Positions 1 to 5,805 of a DNA stretch of 5,990 bases are shown here, one piece after another. The position numbers were made by a program, and so were the translations under genes. A model generated the notes under the pieces. The model had not been told where the DNA came from. It saw nothing but the letters and a program-made list of their open reading frames with translations, and made no database searches. Each line of letters opens with the position of its first letter. Position 1 is the first letter of the stretch. The stretch lies in NCBI GenBank assembly GCA_031285605.1, contig JAITVW010000274.1, positions 1-5,990 of the forward strand, given 5' to 3'. Source of the DNA: Fusobacteriales bacterium. Lineage in GTDB: Bacteria; Fusobacteriota; Fusobacteriia; Fusobacteriales; Leptotrichiaceae.

Positions 1-711
1 GGATATCATCTGAAAGGAAAGCTGAAAACTTATTTTGGACTGTCAAAAGAGATAAAAATTTCAATGGTAAAAATATCTACTCCTGTTCTGCTTACTGAAA
101 TAATATGGGTATGCGGAACAGCAGCACTGACTATAGCATATGCAAAAGCCGGTACGGAGCAGGTAGCCAGTGTTCAGATAGGGGAGCTGCTGCTGAATTT
201 TTCCACTATAGTTTTTATGGGAATAGCTAATGCTTCCAGTGTAATTATAGGGCAGGCAATAGGAGCCGGTAATCTTCAGAGAGCAATAGAAATGTCAAGA
301 AAAATAATGAGAATTGCATTTGTATTTTCTATAGTGTGTGCTTGTTTTCTGGAGATAATAGCAAAGCCGGGCCTTGTATTTTATACACTGAAACCTGAAG
401 TACTGCAAATGACCGTACGTGTAATAAGGGTTCTCGGAGTGGCAGTATTTTTCAAAATGCTTAACTGGACGATATTAATAGGAATATTAAGAGCAGGCGG
501 AGATACAAAAGCAGCCTTTATTCTGGATACAGTATTTTTGTTATTTTATGCTGTTCCTGTGGCATTTTTGGGAACAGTGGTATTGAAACTTCCTGTATAT
601 CAGGTTGTAGCTCTTGCCAATATTGAGGAAATTATTAAATTTCTATTTGCTTTCTGGAGATATAAATCAAGGAAATGGACACATGATTTGACAAGTATAG
701 TAAAGCATTAG
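1..711 (+). CDS. MATE-family multidrug/cation efflux transporter, C-terminal half (5' end outside window)
   Basis: The frame is open from the first base, so this is a partial gene and the ATG at 64 is an internal methionine. It encodes 236 visible residues ending at TAG 709-711; MATE proteins usually have about 450, so roughly the second six-helix bundle is present. Several long hydrophobic segments alternate with short basic loops. Two family signatures are visible: the stretch IIGQAIGAGN followed by a basic helix, and GILRAGGDTK further on, which resembles the MATE repeat motif G-x-LRGxGDT. Members are inner-membrane Na+ or H+ antiporters exporting cationic drugs and metabolites; the actual substrate cannot be read from the sequence. 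The protein ends in a basic tail. No convincing terminator follows: the only hairpin nearby (812-836) is short and bulged. The family call is firm, the function generic. Confidence 0.9.
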   Translation, partial: GYHLKGKLKTYFGLSKEIKISMVKISTPVLLTEIIWVCGTAALTIAYAKAGTEQVASVQIGELLLNFSTIVFMGIANASSVIIGQAIGAGNLQRAIEMSRKIMRIAFVFSIVCACFLEIIAKPGLVFYTLKPEVLQMTVRVIRVLGVAVFFKMLNWTILIGILRAGGDTKAAFILDTVFLLFYAVPVAFLGTVVLKLPVYQVVALANIEEIIKFLFAFWRYKSRKWTHDLTSIVKH

Positions 712-900
712 GCAAAAAACAGAAATTAGAAAAAGGCAGAAAATGTTCAAATGAAGAATTAAAAGAGTTATTTAAGTTTATTCTGTATTCTGGAAAGCTG
801 TAAGGATGTAACTAAAAAGTGTGTTATTCACTTTAGGATTTTGATGCGGTATATTTAATTACTGTGCAGAAATGAAAGTCATTGAAGGAGAATGGTACAT

Positions 901-939
901 ATGAAAAAAGTACATAAAAAAACAGAACCGGAGAAATAA
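901..939 (+). other. Possible 12-codon micro-ORF with a good ribosome binding site
   Basis: GAAGGAG at 884-890 lies 10 bases before ATG 901, which opens a reading frame MKKVHKKTEPEK ending at TAA 937-939; an in-frame ATG at 892 is too close to the binding site to be favoured. The peptide is highly basic and has no recognisable family. The stop codon lies inside the left arm of the hairpin at 928-964. It may be the surviving start of a deleted gene or chance in AT-rich DNA; I would not call it a gene without expression or conservation evidence. Confidence 0.15.
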
Positions 940-964
940 ATACAAAAACTGCATAATTTCCCGG
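928..964 (-). terminator. Candidate intrinsic terminator, reading leftward
   Basis: On the minus strand CCGG-GAAAT (964-956) pairs with ATTTC-T-CCGG (937-928), giving nine pairs with one bulged base around an 18-base loop. It is followed by a run containing seven T residues (922-916 read leftward). This would suit the end of the YjdF-family remnant upstream of it on the same strand. On the plus strand the hairpin is followed by ACTTTTTC, so it may also act weakly rightward. The large loop and bulge keep confidence modest. Confidence 0.4.
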
Positions 965-1052
965 ACTTTTTCATGAGCTCTTTTTGTAGTATTTTTCTTG
1001 ACTTTTTACAGTCGGTCTTTCATTTTACTAAAAATAAATATCAGTAGAAAAT

Positions 1053-1304
1053 TTAATGTTTTTTCTTTGATTTTATTTTTTCTCTCTTTTTTAAATATGC
1101 TGTTTGTTTTTCTTCTTTTTTTCTGATACTTTTTTTGGCTTGAAATTCTTCTTTTTTGGATTCTCTGTCCAGCGAAACTGCCTGCTGAGCTTTGGTAGAA
1201 ATACTTTTTTTCTTTAACTCTTCCCTTATTTTTTCGTGAATTCTTTTGAGATTGAGCTTTTTGGCGGTATAGACTAATCCAGCCGGATTTTTACTTTTCT
1301 GATT
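1053..1304 (-). pseudogene. N-terminally truncated YjdF/DUF2992-family remnant
   Basis: Read on the minus strand, this open frame gives 83 residues from just after an in-frame TAA (1305-1307) to TAA (1053-1055). There is no Met, Val or Leu start preceded by a ribosome binding site. The peptide contains LNLKRIHEKIREELKKKSIS, then TKAQQAVSL, and ends in a Lys/Glu/Arg-rich tail finishing KKKH. From memory this matches the C-terminal half of YjdF/DUF2992 proteins, which carry an NPKR-(L/M) motif, then a G-(V/I)-S-T-KAQ-(Q/E)-AL-x-L segment and a charged tail ending near KKHRG. Full-length members have about 140 residues. The usual N-terminal beta-rich part is absent: the DNA upstream (1305-1381) is low-complexity and ends in the terminator of the neighbouring gene. 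The function of YjdF is not established; in Bacillus it is known for its azaaromatic-binding leader riboswitch, and no such leader is visible here. Most likely a deletion product. Confidence 0.55.
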
Positions 1305-1381
1305 TTATTTGAATTAAAAAAAATAGATTTTCTAAAGCAATAATAACACATAAAAATAAAAAGACAATTATGAAATAAAAA

Positions 1382-1417
1382 CCATACTAAGGAGTAACTG
1401 TTTATTCCTTAGTATGG
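1382..1417 (-). terminator. Rho-independent terminator of the DUF1439 gene
   Basis: CCATACTAAGGA (1382-1393) and TCCTTAGTATGG (1406-1417) form a perfect 12-bp stem with a 12-base loop. The stem begins 8 bases after the stop codon of the minus-strand DUF1439 gene. Read leftward, it is followed by TTTTTATTTC (from 1381 down), a serviceable U-tract. On the plus strand the flank ATTTATATTTATTT is also T-rich, so partial bidirectional activity is possible. Confidence 0.85.
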
Positions 1418-1425
1418 ATTTATAT

Positions 1426-1926
1426 TTATTTGTAGACAATAAATTTCCCGTCTGAAATTTTGATATCTTCCACAAAGGAGAAATCATTCAAATCAAGAAT
1501 AGGCTCTTTTTCCAGTCCTCTGAATGAAGCTCCCAATGCTGTTCTTATAACAGGGTGCTTCTGCATATCAATCTCTTTTCCGTCTTTAGTAACATTTACC
1601 AGTTTAAACTCATCAAGATAGAGCTTGGAATCAACTGAATCATATTTTACATGTGTCTGGAATGTCATAGTACCGTTGATACTGTCTCCGACAGCCTGAT
1701 TTTTATATTTTGCTTCTATAATCAACATGTCATCTATTAATGTAATCTTTGGATGACTTAACTTTATTTTGCCCACAGCGTAGTTTTTTTCAATAGGAAA
1801 TTCCTTATTTACCGACATTTGGACAAGAAAGTTCGGAATTCCCACCTCTGGTTGTATATATAGATACAGTCCGTATCCAAATATAAAAAAAAGGGCTAAA
1901 AATAAAAAATTAAAAATTTTTTTCAT
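1426..1926 (-). CDS. Membrane-anchored DUF1439 (YceB-like) protein
   Basis: The start at ATG 1926-1924 is chosen over the in-frame TTG directly before it (1929-1927) because GAGGTG (1937-1932) lies 5 bases from the ATG but only 2 from the TTG. The product has 166 residues. Basic residues followed by a hydrophobic segment (about residues 4-23) form a signal anchor or uncleaved signal peptide; no cysteine lipobox is present, unlike the E. coli lipoprotein YceB. The rest looks like a DUF1439 domain: an N-terminal segment with FPIEKNYAVGKIKLSHPKITL, alternating beta-strand pattern, the strand LYLDEFKLVNVT, a helix around PVIRTALGASFRGLEKEPIL, and a closing strand DIKISDGKFIV. DUF1439 proteins are periplasmic with an elongated lipid-binding-like (TULIP-type) fold, and their physiological role is unknown. 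It is a single-gene unit with its own promoter and terminator. The family assignment rests on remembered pattern, not a search. Confidence 0.65.
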   Translation of the reverse strand: MKKIFNFLFLALFFIFGYGLYLYIQPEVGIPNFLVQMSVNKEFPIEKNYAVGKIKLSHPKITLIDDMLIIEAKYKNQAVGDSINGTMTFQTHVKYDSVDSKLYLDEFKLVNVTKDGKEIDMQKHPVIRTALGASFRGLEKEPILDLNDFSFVEDIKISDGKFIVYK

Positions 1927-1931
1927 CAATT

Positions 1932-1937
1932 CACCTC
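1932..1937 (-). promoter_or_regulatory. Ribosome binding site fixing the DUF1439 start
   Basis: GAGGTG on the minus strand, 5 bases before ATG 1926. The TTG one codon upstream would leave only 2 bases of spacing, so the ATG is the better start. Confidence 0.65.
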
Positions 1938-1959
1938 AACTTACTAAATTTACAAGCTG

Positions 1960-1968
1960 ATTATAGCA
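1960..1968 (-). promoter_or_regulatory. Extended -10 promoter for the DUF1439 gene
   Basis: The minus strand reads TGCTATAAT (1968-1960), a perfect TATAAT with the TGn extension. No good TTGACA lies 16-18 bases upstream, which is acceptable for an extended -10 promoter. Transcription would start near 1953, giving a leader of about 27 bases before the ATG. Confidence 0.6.
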
Positions 1969-2003
1969 CCTAAATCTTTAAAATACCTTAGAAAATGCAA
2001 TGT

Positions 2004-2033
2004 TTTACAAAAAAACTTGAGTGAGTATATAAT
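2004..2033 (+). promoter_or_regulatory. Candidate promoter 1 for rapZ-uvrC operon
   Basis: TTTACA (2004-2009), an 18-base spacer and TATAAT (2028-2033) match the housekeeping consensus at 11 of 12 positions. It overlaps candidate promoter 2, so the two may alternate or only one may be used. Confidence 0.5.
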
Positions 2034-2045
2034 ATTTGTTAAAAT
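2017..2045 (+). promoter_or_regulatory. Candidate promoter 2 for rapZ-uvrC operon
   Basis: TTGAGT (2017-2022), an exact 17-base spacer and TAAAAT (2040-2045). The start would lie near 2052, about 22 bases before the rapZ ATG and just ahead of its ribosome binding site AGAGAGG (2061-2067). The spacing is ideal, the hexamers slightly weaker than those of candidate 1. Confidence 0.5.
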
Positions 2046-2073
2046 ATAAGAAAAACATAAAGAGAGGTACTAA

Positions 2074-2937
2074 ATGAGAGAATTAATAATTATAACCGGA
2101 ATGAGCGGTGCCGGTAAATCCGTAACGCTGAAATTTTTTGAAGACAGAGAATATTTCTGTATAGATAATTTTCCTATACAGTTATTTCAATATATAGGGC
2201 AAATATTTCTTACAAAGGGAAAACGGGATAAAATAGCTGTGAGTATAGATATAAGAGATATGGAGATAATAAGTAAATTTGAGGAGCAGCTGGATATTCT
2301 GGATGATGAAAAGATAAAATACAGCGTAATCTACCTTGATGCCAAAAATGATATTCTCTTAAACAGATATGAACTCAGCAGAAGAAAGCATCCTTTGAAG
2401 GTTTATGACACTCTTTTGAGTAATATAAAAAAAGAGAGACATCTCATAGAAAAATTAAAGCCGAAAGCCGACATAGTAATAGATACAAGCACGATTTCCA
2501 CAAAGGAGCTGTATGAGATACTGGAAAGGAAATATACAAGGGATATTTCAAAGCTGAACATAAATCTTACATCTTTTGGATTTAAATACGGGATTCCGTT
2601 GGATCTGGATCTTATGTTTGATTTGAGATTTCTGCCGAATCCTTACTACATAGAGGATCTGAAAAATAAAACAGGCAATCACATAGATGTTTATAATTAT
2701 GTAGTAGAATCCAAGGAAAGTAAAAAATTTTACAAAATGCTTTTTGATATGCTGGTTTATCTGATACCTGAATATGAAGAGGAAGGAAAAGCTCATCTTC
2801 GTATAGGAATAGGGTGTTCAGGCGGTCAGCACAGATCGGTTTCTTATGTGAACAAGCTTCATAAAGGATTAAGCGAAGAATTTGACTATAAAATAACATA
2901 TTATCACAGAGAAGTGGGAGAAAAGGAGATCGTATGA
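2074..2937 (+). CDS. rapZ: RapZ/YvcJ-family P-loop nucleotide-binding protein
   Basis: A full-length 287-residue cytoplasmic protein (family about 280-300). The ATG is supported by AGAGAGG six bases upstream. The N-terminal kinase-like domain has a Walker A motif GMSGAGKS (residues 9-16), the family signature CIDNFP (29-34), a Walker B-like strand ending VIYLDA (about 85-90) and RRKHPL (103-108). The C-terminal domain has the conserved block GIPLDLDLMFDLRFLPNPYY (173-192) and GCSGGQHRSV (247-256), which forms a phosphate/sugar-binding site in the family. In E. coli RapZ binds small RNAs and delivers GlmZ to RNase E, tuning amino-sugar synthesis; the Bacillus homologue YvcJ binds and hydrolyses nucleotides, with a competence phenotype. 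The last residues here are HREVGEKEIV, without the basic Lys/Arg cluster that E. coli RapZ uses for RNA binding, so the enteric sRNA role should not be carried over. Its stop overlaps the uvrC start. In many low-GC bacteria rapZ instead sits beside yvcK and whiA. Confidence 0.95.
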   Translation: MRELIIITGMSGAGKSVTLKFFEDREYFCIDNFPIQLFQYIGQIFLTKGKRDKIAVSIDIRDMEIISKFEEQLDILDDEKIKYSVIYLDAKNDILLNRYELSRRKHPLKVYDTLLSNIKKERHLIEKLKPKADIVIDTSTISTKELYEILERKYTRDISKLNINLTSFGFKYGIPLDLDLMFDLRFLPNPYYIEDLKNKTGNHIDVYNYVVESKESKKFYKMLFDMLVYLIPEYEEEGKAHLRIGIGCSGGQHRSVSYVNKLHKGLSEEFDYKITYYHREVGEKEIV

Positions 2938-4718
2938 ATAATATAGAGCCTCCTGTAAAGCTGAATGAGATACCTTTGAATCCCGGCACATATATTATGA
3001 AAAATGAAAAAGGAAAGGTAATATATGTAGGGAAAGCCAAAAATCTAAGAAACAGGGTTTCATCGTATTTCAAAAATATCGGTTCACATACTGTAAAAAC
3101 ACTCGAACTTGTAAAAAATATAAGAAGCATAGAATTTTTTATATGCCAGAATGAAGTAGAGGCACTTATTCTGGAAAATAATCTTATAAAGAAATACAAG
3201 CCTAAATATAATATAATGCTGAAGGATGAGAAAACTTATCCTTACATAAAAATAAGCAGGGAAACATTCCCGAAGATAGAAATAGTAAGAAGTACCAAAA
3301 AATTAAACAGTAAAGAAGCGGAGTACTTCGGTCCTTATCCAATGGGAATATATTTTGCCGTAAAGTCACTTTTGAAAATATTTCCGATAAGGGACTGCAA
3401 CAGGAATATGGAAAAGCAGTATGACAGACCGTGTCTGAAATATTATATGAATTTTTGTACAGGACCGTGTACATATAAGGATTCTGTATCGGAGTACAAT
3501 GAGAATGTAAATAATTTCAGAAATTTTTTAAAGGGATATCAGAATAAAATTCTTGGCAGTCTTGAAGCCGGAATGAAAGAATTCAGTGAAAATATGGAAT
3601 TTGAGAGAGCAATAAGAGAGAGAGAGAAGATAATTTCATTAAAAAAACTGCTTCAAAATCAGGTAATAGAATATAGCAAGGAGATAGACGAGGATGTATT
3701 CGTTATTGACCAGACAGGAGAAAAATCCTTTATCTGTGTTCTGGATATCAGGGAAGGTAAGATCATTAATAAAAATCATATTTATGTATCTTTGGAAAAT
3801 GTTCAGGAGGATGACTTATTCCACAGAATTTTTACTGCATATTATGAGAAGAGAAATATTCCCAAGAATATAATTCTGGATAAAAAATACGAAGAAGACG
3901 GTGAATTGATAAAAGGATGGGCAAAAGCCGAAAAAAACAAAGATATAAAACTGTATTTTCCGTCAATAGACAGCAGAAGAAAGCAGCTGCTGGAAATGGG
4001 ATATCTGAATCTGAATGAAGAAGTGGAGAAATATTTTAAACAGAAAAAAATACTTGAAGAAGGACTTGCCAAACTGAAAATAAAACTAAATTTAAGAAAG
4101 TTTCCGAGAAGGATTGATTGTTTTGATATATCCAATATTCAGGGAAAAGATGCAGTAGCAGCTATGACAGTGGCAATAGACGGTAATCCTGATCCGTCAA
4201 AATACAGACATTTTAAAATACAGACAAAGGATACTCCGGATGATTTTCATATGATGAGAGAGGCTCTGACAAGAAGATATTCAAAGATTCCGGATGAGGA
4301 ATTCCCTGAATTGATATTGATAGACGGAGGGAAAGGACAGCTCGGCGTGGCAACAGAAGTAATAGATTCCATAGATAAAAGTCATTTGACAGATATAATA
4401 AGTATAGCAAAAAGAGAAGAAGAAATTTTCAAAAGCCGGGAAAGAGAACCGTATATATTCAGCAAAAAAGACGAAGCTTTGAAAATACTCCAGAGAATAA
4501 GAGATGAAGCCCACAGATTCGGTATTACTTATCACAGAAAATTACGAAGTAAAAGAAATGTAAAAAGTTTTCTTGATGACATATATGGTATAGGACCGAA
4601 ACGTAAAAAAGAGCTGATAAATAAATTCGGTACAATGAAAAATATAAAAGAAGCCAGCATTGAAGAATTAAGGAAAATAGTCCCTGAGGACATTGCAATA
4701 AAAATAAAAGAGAGTTAA
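2934..4718 (+). CDS. uvrC: Excinuclease ABC subunit C (UvrC)
   Basis: A complete 594-residue UvrC, a normal family length. The ATG overlaps the rapZ stop (ATGA, 2934-2937) and has AGGAG at 2924-2928, so translation is probably coupled. Domains in order are as follows. A GIY-YIG nuclease (about 14-95) has GTY 18-20, YVG 31-33, Arg39 and Glu76 and makes the 3' incision. A cysteine set C155-x11-C167-x7-C175-x3-C179 has the spacing of the UvrC [4Fe-4S] ligands. A UVR segment (about 205-240) contacts UvrB. An RNase H-like nuclease makes the 5' incision, with the expected acidic and histidine residues at Asp398 (CFDIS), Asp437 (TPDDF), Asp464 (LIDGGKGQL) and His534. A C-terminal helix-hairpin-helix region (about 547-592, IYGIGPKRKKEL) binds DNA. 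UvrC joins UvrB on damaged DNA and makes both cuts in nucleotide-excision repair. I see no LexA-type box upstream, so expression appears to be driven by the rapZ promoters. Confidence 0.98.
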   Translation: MNNIEPPVKLNEIPLNPGTYIMKNEKGKVIYVGKAKNLRNRVSSYFKNIGSHTVKTLELVKNIRSIEFFICQNEVEALILENNLIKKYKPKYNIMLKDEKTYPYIKISRETFPKIEIVRSTKKLNSKEAEYFGPYPMGIYFAVKSLLKIFPIRDCNRNMEKQYDRPCLKYYMNFCTGPCTYKDSVSEYNENVNNFRNFLKGYQNKILGSLEAGMKEFSENMEFERAIREREKIISLKKLLQNQVIEYSKEIDEDVFVIDQTGEKSFICVLDIREGKIINKNHIYVSLENVQEDDLFHRIFTAYYEKRNIPKNIILDKKYEEDGELIKGWAKAEKNKDIKLYFPSIDSRRKQLLEMGYLNLNEEVEKYFKQKKILEEGLAKLKIKLNLRKFPRRIDCFDISNIQGKDAVAAMTVAIDGNPDPSKYRHFKIQTKDTPDDFHMMREALTRRYSKIPDEEFPELILIDGGKGQLGVATEVIDSIDKSHLTDIISIAKREEEIFKSREREPYIFSKKDEALKILQRIRDEAHRFGITYHRKLRSKRNVKSFLDDIYGIGPKRKKELINKFGTMKNIKEASIEELRKIVPEDIAIKIKES

Positions 4719-4733
4719 TAAAACGGAGGAAAA

Positions 4734-5762
4734 ATGAAAAAAGCAATTTATATGCCGGTTTTTGTCTTATTGTCAATAGGTATTCATGCCGGTCTCTTTG
4801 ACAGGATAAAATCTGAAATAAAATTAAAAGAAGAAGAAAAACCTATATTTGAAAATATCATATTATATACTGACGGTAAAAAGGTACAGGAAAAAGTACT
4901 GCCGGGAGAATATACACTGTATCTTTTTGAACTGGATTATCCTGATGATCTTTATAAGAAAATGGATTTTCTGAGAGATTTTTCGGAATTTTTGGATTAT
5001 ACCAAAAAAAATAATAAAAAATATTCAATACTGTTAACTAAAGAGATGTTTAGCGATTTTACAGAAATAGAAAGCGGAAATACACTGAAAAATGAGGAAG
5101 TAATAAAAGAACCGGCTTCTTCACTGACCTATGAGCAGACAGAGCTTTTAAAAAATCTTTCCAGAGAGATAAAAGTAAAAGAATATATGGATACTGATCA
5201 GGAAAAGCTAAACAGACAAATTTACGTGCTTTATAAAATACTTGAGAAAAAAGGCTTTACAGAGTCCAATGTTTATGCAGAGCTGGATAAGGAAAATCTT
5301 ATTGAGGAATTAAACGAAAGCAGAAAAAGACTGGTAGACAGATACAAATTGACTCCTGTGGAGTATTTTTATAAAGAGGACTACAAAGATATTGATCTGA
5401 AAGACTTCTCGGATGAAGTAATATATAAATTTGAGAAAGATATAGCATTATCTGCAAAAATCGAAGATCAGGCTTTATTCCCCGATATTTCATCGACACT
5501 TTATATTACTAATTTTGATTCACACGTAATAGAAGAACTTGCACAAAAGCAGATAAAATTAAAAAGAAGAATACTTCTGCTTGATAACAGTCTGTATCAT
5601 GGCTATACATATAATGAGGAAAATACTGTTATTTTTATGAACGGGAAACAGCCGCTGTATTATTTTCCCGATTATCAAATAGATATTAAGCTTGTAAAAA
5701 CAGATGTAAAAAATTTGAGAAATTATGATATGAAATACAATATAAATGACTTTTTTTATTAA
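4734..5762 (+). CDS. Exported protein of unknown function
   Basis: 342 residues, starting 15 bases after the uvrC stop with a strong site GGAGG (4725-4729), so it is very likely co-transcribed with uvrC. The N-terminus [19 protein letters not shown] is a classic signal peptide with probable cleavage after Ala19; there is no lipobox cysteine and no further membrane segment, so the product is periplasmic or surface-located. The mature part is rich in Lys, Glu, Asp and Tyr and contains no cysteine and no tryptophan. The middle (about 130-240) looks mainly helical and highly charged. The ends look alpha/beta: [10 protein letters not shown] (61-70) leading to YSILLTKEM (97-105), and [10 protein letters not shown] (255-264) leading to RRILLLDNS (279-287) and NTVIFMNGK (297-305). 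The last part resembles the final strands of a thioredoxin-like fold, without any CxxC motif. I do not recognise the family. No terminator follows; the stop overlaps an ATG at 5762, and the ABC ATPase gene begins within 50 bases. Confidence 0.85.
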   Translation: MKKAIYMPVFVLLSIGIHAGLFDRIKSEIKLKEEEKPIFENIILYTDGKKVQEKVLPGEYTLYLFELDYPDDLYKKMDFLRDFSEFLDYTKKNNKKYSILLTKEMFSDFTEIESGNTLKNEEVIKEPASSLTYEQTELLKNLSREIKVKEYMDTDQEKLNRQIYVLYKILEKKGFTESNVYAELDKENLIEELNESRKRLVDRYKLTPVEYFYKEDYKDIDLKDFSDEVIYKFEKDIALSAKIEDQALFPDISSTLYITNFDSHVIEELAQKQIKLKRRILLLDNSLYHGYTYNEENTVIFMNGKQPLYYFPDYQIDIKLVKTDVKNLRNYDMKYNINDFFY

Positions 5763-5790
5763 TGTTCTGTCTGATTCAGGGCACGACACC

Positions 5791-5798
5791 GGAAAGGA
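5791..5798 (+). promoter_or_regulatory. Ribosome binding site for the ABC ATPase gene
   Basis: GGAAAGGA lies 7 bases before ATG 5806 and 13 before the in-frame ATG 5812. The spacing favours 5806. A weaker GGGA at 5803-5806 could serve 5812 only at short distance. Confidence 0.45.
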
Positions 5799-5805
5799 TT
5801 TTGGG

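Larger units (their letters stand above)
712..1052. other. Intergenic stretch without an intact gene
   Basis: All frames are broken by frequent stops. Three small items can be seen. A 38-codon open stretch in the third plus frame runs past the MATE stop and ends at TAA 801-803, but has no start of its own. A Shine-Dalgarno-like GAAGGAG at 884-890 precedes a 12-codon ORF (901-939). An imperfect hairpin lies at 928-964. The right-hand part is pyrimidine-rich on the plus strand, as expected beside a minus-strand coding remnant. I recognise no RNA gene or mobile element. The pattern fits decayed coding DNA, but only the YjdF remnant next door can be named. Confidence 0.5.

Noticed and set aside
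812..836. Hairpin CTAAAAAGTG / CACTTTAG as a terminator for the MATE gene.
   Set aside because: The stem is only 6 bp unless two bases are bulged, it is AT-rich, it lies 100 bases after the stop, and no proper T-run follows.
1274..1351. A 25-codon minus-strand ORF upstream of and overlapping the YjdF remnant, considered as its frameshifted N-terminus.
   Set aside because: It has no ribosome binding site and its sequence does not resemble the beta-rich N-terminal part of YjdF proteins. A simple frameshift does not restore the gene.
2612..3199. A 195-codon open frame on the minus strand across the rapZ/uvrC junction, and several shorter antisense frames elsewhere in uvrC and the exported-protein gene.
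   Set aside because: They lie wholly opposite well-conserved genes and encode Phe/Leu/Ser/Tyr-rich sequence typical of the reverse complement of purine-rich coding DNA. None matches a family I know.
5715..5741. TTGAGA and TACAAT near the end of the exported-protein gene as a promoter for the ABC ATPase.
   Set aside because: The spacer is only 15 bases and such hexamers are common by chance in DNA this AT-rich. The genes are close enough for simple read-through.
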